From the NCBI GenBank assembly GCA_031281945.1, contig JAITER010000054.1, positions 1 to 35,504 on the forward strand: a stretch of DNA of 35,504 nucleotides, in the 5' to 3' direction. Source of the DNA: Spirochaetaceae bacterium (lineage in GTDB: Bacteria > Spirochaetota > Spirochaetia > Treponematales > Breznakiellaceae). The notes below the pieces were generated by a model. It worked only from the letters and a program-made list of their open reading frames with translations, was not told where the DNA came from and ran no database searches. The first letter of the stretch is position 1. Each line of letters opens with the position of its first letter. Below are positions 1 to 8,128 of this stretch, in pieces. A program made the position numbers and the translations under genes.

Positions 1-13
1 CCACCTTACACTT

Positions 14-79
<66 letters not shown>

Positions 80-154
80 AAACAACATATACAGCCTCCT
101 TTTTTGCTTGTATTTAAACGATAAAACATTTTTAACGATATGTAAAGGAACGTC

Positions 155-328
155 ATTGAAAATGTTCGCTCGCCCTGGTTGGTTGTCTACTAACCTGCGG
201 GCTAAGCTTTGCTTTAGTCTTGCAAAATGCTACGCATTTTGCGTTTTTTAAGCGGAAGTTGACTGAACCAAGCCAAAGCCTGGGATTGGTTCAGCTTGCG
301 TAAACTGAAGTTTTTGAACAACTCTAAT
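155..328 (+). repeat. Dispersed repeat copy 1 (long form)
   Basis: This is a copy of the repeat family described in the findings. It reads from TGTTCGCTCGCCC through CTAACCTGCGGGC, a GCAAAATGC/GCATTTTGC hairpin, AAGCGGAAGTTG, and a second hairpin (TGAACCAA/TTGGTTCA), to AACTGAAGTTTTTGAACAAC and TCTA. It is nearly identical to the copies at 3232 (inverted) and 6300. It has no open frame of note and no transposase. Confidence 0.85.
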
Positions 329-349
329 ATCTTTTACATCAGAAACTAT

Positions 350-462
350 ATTGGACTTGTTCGCCAACCCGGTTGGTTGCCGCCCAAGTCTTGCAAAATG
401 CTACGCATTTTGCGTTTTCAAGCGGAAGTTGTTCGGAAACTGAGGTTTCCGAACAACTCTAT
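350..462 (+). repeat. Dispersed repeat copy 2 (short form)
   Basis: A shorter version of the same element begins ATTGGACTTGTTCGCC and ends CGAACAACTCTAT. It keeps the central GCAAAATGC/GCATTTTGC hairpin and AAGCGGAAGTTG, but the right-hand hairpin is CGGAAAC/GTTTCCG. It lies 21 bp after copy 1, so two copies stand in tandem upstream of the restriction-modification gene. Confidence 0.85.
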
Positions 463-593
463 TCAATTTTATTACAGGAATATTTTTTTGTATCAATTGT
501 GATATTACGCATTGTTTCTCACCGTATTAACTTCATTAATTATTTTTTCCATAATGATTTTAATGGATGCTAAATCCGATTGTAAGGACTTTC

Positions 594-689
594 ATGGCGG
601 GAGAAGCGGAACGGTATAATTTTATCCGGAAAAAATCGGGCCTGTCCAAAAAGGACTTTGCCGAAAGTCTGGGCTGTCTGTTTCCATGA
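594..689 (+). pseudogene. Helix-turn-helix regulator remnant
   Basis: An ATG with an AAGGA Shine-Dalgarno opens a 31-codon frame whose residues FIRKKSGLSKKDFAESLG resemble the first two helices of an XRE/Cro-type helix-turn-helix domain. The frame then stops. A +1 shift just after the SLG triplets reads on as LSVSMNWQIA, which would fit the recognition helix, so a single-base frameshift is suspected. It sits 51 bp upstream of the restriction-modification gene, where controller proteins are often encoded. The match is by eye and the fragment is short, so this remains tentative. Confidence 0.35.
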
Positions 690-740
690 ACTGGCAGATT
701 GCTATTAGTTTATTACTACAGGGTGTGATAGGATAGGAAA

Positions 741-3182
741 ATGGCAAACTATAGCGGCATACAGAAAGAGGAAACCCTAAAAAGCCTTGTCCATGAGGAC
801 TATTTTCCTAAATTCGGGTACGAGCCCAATATTGATAATATAGATTTTGTTATCACCGATAAAAAAGCAAGGAATGATTTATTTAGCGCTTGTCCCGGCA
901 GTTCCCGTCATTTCCTCTGGGCGGAAGCAAAAAAAGGGATTCATGACGTTTTTGATATGTTCACCCAATTAGCGCTGACCTGTAAAAAGACCTATGAGAA
1001 GGCTGAACACTTAGCCCCGCCCTGGCTGGGCGCGTTTGACGAAGCCAGGATAAGTTTTGTCGCTTTCCACGATATGCTTCCCATATTTACCGAAACCGAC
1101 TTTAACTGGAACGTTGCCCCCAGTAGCCGCGAAACGGCGGATTTTCAAAAGGCAAAGGAAAAAGTAAAAAACCTGATAGGCGCAAAAATGGTTGTCTACA
1201 CATTTGGGGCCGATGACCGGGACATAAAAGAATTCATCAAAACACATTTTACAGCGGACGGGTCCGCCTCAATAAAAAGCCCTATCACAAAAGACAATTT
1301 TGTCCAGATTTTTATCAAGTGGGTAAAAGAGGTAAAGCCGTATATCAACATATCTAAAAGCGAATGGACTGAATTCAAGCAGAAGGGCATACTCGACTGC
1401 GATTTCTACCGCGCCGACATGATGAGCGCTCAGGCGCAAGCGTCTGAGCTTGGAGAAAACGCAAGCGTTTTCTCTACAAAATTTTCTACAATCACCGAAA
1501 AACTAAAAATTGTCCTCAAAAATGATAATTACAAATTTCAGGAAAATATCTCCGGGCGGCTTTTTACCTCCGACATCGGCTTTACCGACTCAGGCGTCGC
1601 CTATACCCGCTTCTGGAATAAATATGAACGCCCTCCCGCTCCAGTGTATCAGCAGTTTATCATAGACCGGCGGGATTTACTGGTTCCGCAGAATATCCGT
1701 GAAGTAAAGGGCAGTTTCTTTACGCCGAAAATATGGGCCGATAAATCAAAAGAATACCTAGCCGCCGTTTTTGGCGATAACTGGCAGGAGGAATACTACA
1801 TCTGGGATTGCGCCGCGGGGACAGGCAACCTGCTTGCCGGGCTCGCCAATAAATACAACCTTTGGGCAAGCGATATAGAACAGGGAAACGTAGAAACAAT
1901 GCAAAGCCTGATTGATATAGACGAAAACCTTAATTTGCTTCCCGGTCATGTGTTCCAGTTTGATTTTTTGAATGACAGTTTTGACAAATTGCCGGAAGGA
2001 CTGAAAAAGATAATTGACGACCCGGAGAAGCGGAAAAAACTGATTGTTTATATTAATCCGCCGTATGCGGAAAATGGAGCTGGGGTAGGAAAAGGGGCGG
2101 GTAAAGCAGGTGTTTCAAGCGAAAGCAAAATTTATTATAAATACACCGCAAGTTTAGGAAGGGCTTCAAGAGAATTATTTACTCAATTTTTTATTCGTAT
2201 TTATGTGGAAATCGAAGACTGCAAAATTGCCGCCTTTAGCAAATTAAAGTACATTAATGCGCCTAATTTTGTAAAATTCAGAACTATTTTTAATGCGGAA
2301 TATTTGAAAGGTTTTATATGCCGTGCAAATACTTTTGATAATGTTGACGGCAATTTCCCAATTTCTTTCCTTGTATGGAATTTAGAGAATAAACGGCCAA
2401 TCAGCAGTATAGAATGTGATATTTTAGATAATAATGGGAATGTCGAAGGTAAGAAAAATTATTATTCCTATCATGGGCATAAGTATATAAATGACTGGAT
2501 TTCTGATTTTACTGTATCAAAAGATATAATTGGCACATTATTTTTCAACAGTAATGATTTTCAGCACCAAAAATTCACCTATCTTTCATTGATACATAAT
2601 GCAAAAAGCATCACCGCATTTCCAATAAGCCTAAATAATATACTTACAGCCTGTATATATTTTTCTGTGCGTCTTTGCATTGATATTAGTTGGTTAAATG
2701 ACCGTGACCAGTTTCTATTTCCTAATGACAAATATAATCCAGATATAGAATTTCAAAATAATTGCCTCATATATACTTTATTTCATTCTCAAAACAGAAT
2801 TAAATCCGAAGACGGTGTTAATAATTGGACGCCCTATGCTGAAAAACAAGTTGACGCAAAAGAAAAGTTTGAAAGTAACTTTATGAGCGAATTCCTTAAA
2901 GGTAAAACATTTAGCACTGAGGCGCAAACCATTCTTGATGCAGGCCGTGAATTGTGGAAATACTACCACGCTAAAATTAAAAACGACAAAACCGCCTCTG
3001 TTAATGCTTCTTTTTATGATATACGGGAATATTTTCAGGGCCGGAATGAAAACGGAACGATGAACGCCAAATCCGCCGATGAAACCTACAACGCGCTCAT
3101 TGCCGCCTTACGCGCCGCGCTCAAAACACTAGCCGCAAAAATCGCGCCCAAAGTCTACGAATACGGCTTTTTGAAGGAATAA
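741..3182 (+). CDS. Type IIG-like restriction-modification protein (Eco57I-type N6-adenine methylase)
   Basis: This 813-residue protein looks like a combined restriction endonuclease and DNA methyltransferase. Near the N-terminus D35/D40 and WAEAKKG (E62, K64) form a PD-(D/E)xK-like nuclease motif. The methylase motif I, DCAAGTGN, is at 356-363 and binds S-adenosylmethionine. The catalytic NPPY (motif IV) is at 439-442, as in N6-adenine methylases. The region after about residue 460 probably holds the target recognition domain. GC content visibly falls from about 2100 to 2980 and rises again at the 3' end, suggesting an exchanged specificity segment. The start has only weak AGG ribosome-binding sequence. 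A methylase-only enzyme remains possible if the nuclease motif is not functional. The gene is flanked by dispersed repeats on both sides and followed by Gabija-like genes, so it belongs to a defence island. Confidence 0.8.
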   Translation: MANYSGIQKEETLKSLVHEDYFPKFGYEPNIDNIDFVITDKKARNDLFSACPGSSRHFLWAEAKKGIHDVFDMFTQLALTCKKTYEKAEHLAPPWLGAFDEARISFVAFHDMLPIFTETDFNWNVAPSSRETADFQKAKEKVKNLIGAKMVVYTFGADDRDIKEFIKTHFTADGSASIKSPITKDNFVQIFIKWVKEVKPYINISKSEWTEFKQKGILDCDFYRADMMSAQAQASELGENASVFSTKFSTITEKLKIVLKNDNYKFQENISGRLFTSDIGFTDSGVAYTRFWNKYERPPAPVYQQFIIDRRDLLVPQNIREVKGSFFTPKIWADKSKEYLAAVFGDNWQEEYYIWDCAAGTGNLLAGLANKYNLWASDIEQGNVETMQSLIDIDENLNLLPGHVFQFDFLNDSFDKLPEGLKKIIDDPEKRKKLIVYINPPYAENGAGVGKGAGKAGVSSESKIYYKYTASLGRASRELFTQFFIRIYVEIEDCKIAAFSKLKYINAPNFVKFRTIFNAEYLKGFICRANTFDNVDGNFPISFLVWNLENKRPISSIECDILDNNGNVEGKKNYYSYHGHKYINDWISDFTVSKDIIGTLFFNSNDFQHQKFTYLSLIHNAKSITAFPISLNNILTACIYFSVRLCIDISWLNDRDQFLFPNDKYNPDIEFQNNCLIYTLFHSQNRIKSEDGVNNWTPYAEKQVDAKEKFESNFMSEFLKGKTFSTEAQTILDAGRELWKYYHAKIKNDKTASVNASFYDIREYFQGRNENGTMNAKSADETYNALIAALRAALKTLAAKIAPKVYEYGFLKE

Positions 3183-3231
3183 GAGGAGTTATGATGTATT
3201 ATTATACTGGTATGGTATTGAAATATAGTAC

Positions 3232-3398
3232 AATAGAGTTGTTCGGAAACTTCAGTTTTCGCAAGCTGAATCAAGCCTAAGCTTGATTCAGCCAACTTCC
3301 GCTTAAAAAACGTAAAATGCGTAGCATTTTGCAAGACTTAGCAAAGCTTAGCCCGCAGGTTAGTAGACAACCAACCAGGGCGAGCGAACAAGTCCAAT
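3232..3398 (-). repeat. Dispersed repeat copy 3 (long form, inverted)
   Basis: This long copy lies in the opposite orientation to copies 1 and 4 and fills most of the gap between the restriction-modification gene and the Gabija-like pair. On the plus strand it begins ATAGAGTTGTTCGGAAAC and ends GCGAACAAGTCCAAT. It includes the CTAACCTGCGGGC core and the GCAAAATGC/GCATTTT hairpin. Confidence 0.85.
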
Positions 3399-3434
3399 CA
3401 CTTTTACTATAAATATTTCATATAGGGAAAAGCA

Positions 3435-5057
3435 ATGAGAATAACGAAAGTAAATATTATAAACTATAAGTGTTTTGAAGGCAAATTCTCAATTGATTTT
3501 CATGACGGAGTAAATATTATAGTTGGTAATAATGAGACTGGAAAATCAACAATTCTTGAAGCCATCCATTTAGCATTGACGGGCGTTGTAAATGGCAAAT
3601 ATATTCGAAATGAGCTAAACCAATATTTATTTAATAATAATATTGTCAAAGCATACATAAATAAATTATCACAGCAAGATAAGGCGGAACCCCCAAAGGT
3701 AAGAATAGAAGTATTTTTTTCAAACGATGTAAATCCCAAATTTAAGGGGAATAACAATCAAGAAAGGGTTGTTGATTTCGGAATAGTATTCAAAATTGAA
3801 TTTGATGATGATTATAAAGATGAATTTGAAGAATTTCTAAAAAACAGGATAGAATTAAGAGCATTGCCTATAGAATATTATAAGACGTCTTGGTACTCTT
3901 TTTCAGATGAACCTATGACCGCAAAGATAATACCCATAAAATCAGTCCTTATTGATTCATCATCTATTCGAAATCAAAACAGCTCAGATATTTATATTGC
4001 CAGAATTATACAAAATGACTTGGAAGACAAAGATAAAGTTCTCCTTTCTCAAGCATACAGGGAAATGAAAGAAACATTCGGAGAAAATGAATCTGTTATA
4101 AATATAAATAATAAAATTCAGGATAATACAAAAATCACCAATAAATTGATAAAAATTTCTGCTGAACTGCCTGCACAATCAGCATGGGAATCTGCTCTCA
4201 TGACATTTGTTAATGAAATTCCATTTCAACAGATTGGAAAGGGTGAGCAATGCATAATAAAAACAAATCTTGCTCTTTCTCATAGAAAAGATAGAGAGGC
4301 TTCTTTAATGCTATTAGAAGAACCGGAAAACCATCTTGCGTATTCAAAAATGAGTGAGCTGGTATATAATATTGAAAAATATTACATTAACAAACAAATA
4401 ATCATAACAACCCATAGTAGTTTCATATCGAACAAACTCGATTTGAAAAATATTATTTTATTAAGTAATAATAAAACATTGAAATTGGATAATTTGAGCG
4501 ATGATACATATAATTTTTTTAAAAAACTTGCTGGTTATCCAACATTACGCCTATTACTTTGCAAGAAGGCCGTTTTGGTCGAAGGCGATTCTGATGAGTT
4601 AATATTTCAAAAAGCGTATTTAGTGAAAAACGGAAAACTTCCAATTCAGGACGGTATTGATGTTATTTCTGTAGGGCTTTCATTCGAGCGATTTCTTGAA
4701 ATTGCAAAATATATTACAATGAAAGTAGCGGTTGTCACTGATAACGATGGGAATGTTGAAGACAAGGTAATAAAGAAATATAAAGAGTATGAGAAATGCC
4801 AAAATATCAAGGTATTTTTTGACAGTGATAATAAATTAAATACATTAGAACCGCAGTTCATTAATGCTAATAGCAAATCGCTAAAAACGTTATGTGGCGT
4901 TATTGGAATTGAATATGATAAATATAATGATTTTTATAAAATTAACGCCTATATGCAGAATCATAAAACAACATGGGCGTTAAAAGTATTTGAAACCAAA
5001 GAAGAAATCGCTTTTCCTGAATATATAATGGATGCTGTGGACTGGTGTAATGAATAA
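3435..5057 (+). CDS. gajA: OLD-family ATPase/TOPRIM nuclease, Gabija GajA-like
   Basis: This 540-residue protein has the order of an OLD-family nuclease. An N-terminal ABC-type ATPase has Walker A GNNETGKST at 31-39, Walker B LLEEPEN at 293-299 and an H-loop TTHSS around 325-329. The C-terminal TOPRIM domain has VEGDSDE (E383) and TDNDGN (D436, D438), the acidic residues that bind metal for cleavage. In Gabija defence the homologous GajA forms a complex with GajB and nicks DNA. Here the next gene is a UvrD-like helicase overlapping by 8 bp, the arrangement of class 2 OLD proteins. The start is preceded by AGGGA at suitable spacing. The gene is strongly AT-rich compared with the core genes, a sign of transfer. 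The symbol rests on domain order and context; a non-Gabija OLD nuclease is the main alternative. Confidence 0.82.
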   Translation: MRITKVNIINYKCFEGKFSIDFHDGVNIIVGNNETGKSTILEAIHLALTGVVNGKYIRNELNQYLFNNNIVKAYINKLSQQDKAEPPKVRIEVFFSNDVNPKFKGNNNQERVVDFGIVFKIEFDDDYKDEFEEFLKNRIELRALPIEYYKTSWYSFSDEPMTAKIIPIKSVLIDSSSIRNQNSSDIYIARIIQNDLEDKDKVLLSQAYREMKETFGENESVININNKIQDNTKITNKLIKISAELPAQSAWESALMTFVNEIPFQQIGKGEQCIIKTNLALSHRKDREASLMLLEEPENHLAYSKMSELVYNIEKYYINKQIIITTHSSFISNKLDLKNIILLSNNKTLKLDNLSDDTYNFFKKLAGYPTLRLLLCKKAVLVEGDSDELIFQKAYLVKNGKLPIQDGIDVISVGLSFERFLEIAKYITMKVAVVTDNDGNVEDKVIKKYKEYEKCQNIKVFFDSDNKLNTLEPQFINANSKSLKTLCGVIGIEYDKYNDFYKINAYMQNHKTTWALKVFETKEEIAFPEYIMDAVDWCNE

Positions 5058-6159
5058 TAATAAATTGTTGATAGCTGTTGCCGGCGCAGGTAAAACAACT
5101 TTCTTGATTAATGAGGCCATCAAAAGACATGGAGCCGTTCTTATAACTACTTATACAAAATCAAATGAATTTGAAATAAAAAATAAAATATACAGAAAAC
5201 TTGGCTATATTCCGTCCAACATAGAAATTGAATCATGGTTTGAATTTCTTTTAAGGCAAGGCGTCAGGCCCTTTCAAGGTGTAATGCACAATAGCTTGTA
5301 TGAAGAAAGAACTGGATTTGTCCTTACAAACAAAAAGTCGGCTCCGTACACAAAAGAAAGTGATATATTGAAACACTATTTTACGAAAGAATTAAAAATT
5401 TATTCTGATAAAGTATCAAAATTTACTGTAAAGTGCAACGAAAAAATGAACGGTAAGGTTATTGACAGAATATCACGAATATATTCACATATATTTATTG
5501 ATGAAATACAAGACATGGTCGGATATGATTTAGAACTATTAAAGCGCCTTTTTGATTCATCATCAGAAGTAATTATTGTTGGAGATCCAAGACAGACAAC
5601 ATTTGCAACTCATCCGACAGGTAAATATAATCAATACAAGAATGGCAATATTGAAGAGTTTATATTACAAGAAGCCGGTTTTCAAAAATGTGAAATAGAC
5701 AAGTGTACCCTAAAAACATCCCATCGTAATGATGAAAAGATTTGCGCATATTCTTCACGGTTATATCCATCGTTCCCCAAATCAATCTCCTGTAATTGTG
5801 TAATATGCAGGAATTACACTAAAGAGCACACTGGCGTCTTTTTAATAAAAAAGGAAGATGTTCCAGATTACATGACAAAATACAAGCCAACTCAATTAAG
5901 GTGGGATAAAAATGTTGTTTGTCATCCTGGTTCGACTGTCTATAATTTTGGTGATTCAAAAGGAATGACATTTGATAGGGTTTTAATATATCCAACAGAA
6001 AAAATAGCTTCATGGATAAAAGATAATACAGTAAAACTAGAAGAATTGACAAAGGCCAAATTTTATGTTGCTTTAACAAGAGCAAGACAGAGTGTTGCTA
6101 TTGTTATGGGTTATGATGAAAAGCATACTATTGATGGGGTGGAATATTATGCCGCATAA
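5050..6159 (+). CDS. gajB: UvrD-like superfamily 1 helicase, Gabija GajB-like
   Basis: This 369-residue protein shows the SF1A helicase motifs: Walker A AVAGAGKTT (9-17), motif II DEIQD (151-155), motif III VGDPRQTTF (177-185), a motif V-like GDSKGMTFDRV and motif VI VALTRARQ (340-347). The ATG at 5050 is chosen because it overlaps the gajA stop region by 8 bp, allowing coupled translation; an in-frame ATG at 5032 adds six residues. GajB partners the GajA nuclease in antiphage defence. The protein is shorter than the roughly 490 residues I recall for the Bacillus GajB, so the inserted 1B/2B subdomains must be reduced. Its AT-rich composition matches gajA. The 3' end overlaps the DUF1016-like stub by 11 bp. 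Confidence 0.8.
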   Translation: MNNNKLLIAVAGAGKTTFLINEAIKRHGAVLITTYTKSNEFEIKNKIYRKLGYIPSNIEIESWFEFLLRQGVRPFQGVMHNSLYEERTGFVLTNKKSAPYTKESDILKHYFTKELKIYSDKVSKFTVKCNEKMNGKVIDRISRIYSHIFIDEIQDMVGYDLELLKRLFDSSSEVIIVGDPRQTTFATHPTGKYNQYKNGNIEEFILQEAGFQKCEIDKCTLKTSHRNDEKICAYSSRLYPSFPKSISCNCVICRNYTKEHTGVFLIKKEDVPDYMTKYKPTQLRWDKNVVCHPGSTVYNFGDSKGMTFDRVLIYPTEKIASWIKDNTVKLEELTKAKFYVALTRARQSVAIVMGYDEKHTIDGVEYYAA

Positions 6160-6310
6160 AAGATGGAAAAACACGAAGCAATATACGCCCCAATCATCCC
6201 AATACATAACCGGCGTCAAACAAATCATTCTCTCTGCGCGGGCAAAAGCCTATACCGCCGTCAATTCCGCTATGGTGGAGGCATATTGGCTCATTGGAAT
6301 TGTTCGCTAG
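6149..6310 (+). pseudogene. Truncated DUF1016/YhcG-type nuclease gene, 5' stub
   Basis: The frame starting at the ATG in the end of the helicase gene encodes 53 residues. Residues 27-50 (IILSARAKAYTAVNSAMVEAYW, then LIG) closely resemble the start of the DUF1016 N-terminal domain of YhcG-type proteins, whose full-length members are roughly 330-380 residues and carry a PD-(D/E)xK nuclease domain. The similarity stops at about 6299, exactly where dispersed repeat copy 4 begins, and the frame closes two codons later. No continuation was seen beyond the repeat. It is therefore a gene remnant cut by repeat insertion or by recombination at a repeat. Confidence 0.65.
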
Positions 6311-6465
6311 CCCTGGTTGGTTGTCTACTAACCTGCGGGCTAAGCTTTGCTAAGTCTTGCAAAACGCAGGGCGTTTTGCGGTTTTTAAGCGGAAGTTGAC
6401 TGAACCAAGCCAAAGTCTGGGATTGGTTCAGCTTGCGTAAACTGAAGTTTTTGAACAACTCTATT
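6300..6465 (+). repeat. Dispersed repeat copy 4 (long form)
   Basis: Nearly identical to copy 1. It begins TTGTTCGCTAGCCCTGG and ends TTTTTGAACAACTCTATT. The central hairpin carries paired changes (AAAACGC AGG GCGTTTT instead of AAAATGC TAC GCATTTT), so base pairing is kept. It abuts the broken DUF1016-like gene. Confidence 0.85.
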
Positions 6466-6978
6466 AGTCTTCCGCCAATTTTGATAAGCTGCGGTTGTTA
6501 TTTTTCGCGTATTTTTGCGGAATTTATAGCCGTTTGGTCAAGTTTCAAAGTCAATTTTTTTACATAATCATATTCTGTGCGTATAAATATATCGTATAAA
6601 ATACGGTTTTGCCAAATAAATTTATAACTTTTGAAAATTCCTGAAATTTTAGTCAAAATTGCGCATAACGTTTCGGCGGCCCGAATAGAAAAATACGCAT
6701 CATCACTTCCTGCGGGAAGCGCGGCAAAGGTTGCGAAAATGGCGAAAATTTACCGGTTTGTAAAGAAGGCTAAAGCGGGCCTCGACTTAAAAAGGCGTCG
6801 TATTTAAGCCGTTTCCGCTGTATGTCCGGCGGGATGTTGACGTTTTTGTCTTTTTGGAATTATAGTTCCAAATTCTTCTAAAAACAGGAGATTTTTTGAC
6901 GTCTCAGGCGCGTAATTACCCCTGTAAGCAGCCTGTTTTTTTAGAAACCGCCGGCGGCCGGTAATTGTAAGGTTAATT
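6466..6978. other. Intergenic region with a possible structured leader
   Basis: No gene is visible. The first 350 bp are AT-rich without recognisable remnants. Near the 3' end, TTCTAAAAACAGG (6876-6888) can pair with CCTGTTTTTTTAGAA (6932-6946, with a two-base bulge). The enclosed stretch can form two small hairpins, GAGA/TCTC and CAGG/CCTG, giving a possible three-way junction upstream of the KamA-family gene. This could be an attenuator or an unrelated fold. Confidence 0.35.
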
Positions 6979-8058
6979 ATGACGGAATTTCAATCTGAAT
7001 TGTTTGACGAATACGCCGACACGGCCCGCGAAAAAGGTTTGCTGCCGGTAAAAGTAACAGATTTTTATCTAAAAAAGGTTCGCGAAGAAACAGCGGCTAT
7101 TGGAAGCGGAGGGCCGCTTTACAAAACTGTTTTTCCAACCCCTGAGCGTCTTTTGCTTTTTGCTAAAAATGAAACTGACGATTTTATAGACGAAGAATCA
7201 AATACGCCGCTTGACGGAGCGCCGTACATCATACAAAAATACGCCGACAGGCTTGCTTTTTTGACCTGCTCTGAATGTTTCGCCCATTGCCAGTACTGCT
7301 TTAGAACGTATAAATTTACAAAAGAGTCGAATAAACGGGATGTAAGCCTTGAGGAAAAAATTCAAACAGCGCGGGAATTTTTAAAAAAACGCCCTGGCGT
7401 TAAAGAAGTAATACTAACCGGCGGCGACCCGCTTACGTTATGCGAAAGCGCTCTTGAATGTGTTTTCTCCGCTTTAAAAGAACGCGGCATTCGTATACAC
7501 ACGCGGGCGGTTGTTTGGAAGCCGGAAATATTTACAGACGGAATAATACGTCTTTTAAAAAAATATGGTGTAAGAATAGTTTTTCATATAAATCATCCAT
7601 ACGAAATATGCGAAGTTGTGGAAGATAAAATAGAAAAAATGCGGCGGGAGGGGGTGCGTATGTACGCGCAATTTCCGTTGCTTAGGGGGATAAACGACTG
7701 CGCGGTTGTAATAACCGAACTTTTAGAAAAACTGGATTCCCTTTATGTGCGGCCTTTAAGCGTGTTTATTACAGAACCAAACAAATTTTCGGCGTCTTTT
7801 AGGGTTAGTTTTTCCAGAATTGAAGAAATAATAGACTACGTAAACTGGCGTACGCCGTCCTGGATAAACGCCGCGCGTTTTGTGCTGGATACAAAAATAG
7901 GGAAAGTGCGCCGTGAAAATATAATCGAGAAAAAAGGCGATAAAATTATTTTTGAAAGAGAGGGGAAAAAAGTGATTTACACTGATTTTCCGCAAGAAAT
8001 TGACGAAAAGGGCGTGGAAGAAATGCTTTTATGGAAAACCCGCCGCCGGAAGATTTAA
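6979..8058 (+). CDS. KamA-family radical SAM enzyme (lysine 2,3-aminomutase/EpmB-like)
   Basis: The 359-residue protein is a PLP-dependent radical SAM aminomutase of the KamA family. The [4Fe-4S]-binding CxxxCxxC is C100, C104, C107. An SAM-contacting LTGGDPL lies around residues 149-155. The lysine expected to hold PLP is probably K309 in DTKIGKVR. Family members convert lysine to beta-lysine, either free lysine (KamA) or for modifying elongation factor P (EpmB). At 359 residues it is nearer EpmB than the roughly 416-residue clostridial KamA, so the substrate is open; no epmA or efp gene is visible nearby. The ribosome-binding sequence is a modest AAGG. It converges on rpoB with a shared hairpin terminator. 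Confidence 0.85.
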   Translation: MTEFQSELFDEYADTAREKGLLPVKVTDFYLKKVREETAAIGSGGPLYKTVFPTPERLLLFAKNETDDFIDEESNTPLDGAPYIIQKYADRLAFLTCSECFAHCQYCFRTYKFTKESNKRDVSLEEKIQTAREFLKKRPGVKEVILTGGDPLTLCESALECVFSALKERGIRIHTRAVVWKPEIFTDGIIRLLKKYGVRIVFHINHPYEICEVVEDKIEKMRREGVRMYAQFPLLRGINDCAVVITELLEKLDSLYVRPLSVFITEPNKFSASFRVSFSRIEEIIDYVNWRTPSWINAARFVLDTKIGKVRRENIIEKKGDKIIFEREGKKVIYTDFPQEIDEKGVEEMLLWKTRRRKI

Positions 8059-8065
8059 AAAACAA

Positions 8066-8117
8066 CGTAGAAACCGCCGCTACGGCGCAAAAACCCAGGT
8101 TTTCGGCGGTTTCTACG
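8066..8117. terminator. Bidirectional hairpin between kamA-like gene and rpoB
   Basis: CGTAGAAACCGCCG at 8066-8079 is perfectly complementary to CGGCGGTTTCTACG at 8104-8117, a 14-bp stem with a 24-nt loop. It lies 8 bp after the kamA-like stop and 12 bp beyond the rpoB stop on the other strand. Position and strength suggest a shared terminator, although neither side has a long T tract. Confidence 0.65.
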
Positions 8118-8128
8118 GTTATAAAATG

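Noticed and set aside
155-462. CRISPR array suggested by two tandem repeat copies
   Set aside because: The copies are long, differ in length and are not separated by regular spacers; the family is dispersed over 25 kb.
296-573. Short reading frames across repeat copies 1 and 2
   Set aside because: They translate repeat sequence, lack ribosome-binding sites and recur wherever the repeat occurs.
6979-8058. Assignment as true free-lysine 2,3-aminomutase kamA
   Set aside because: Length is closer to EpmB-type members and no lysine fermentation genes are adjacent, so only the family name was used.
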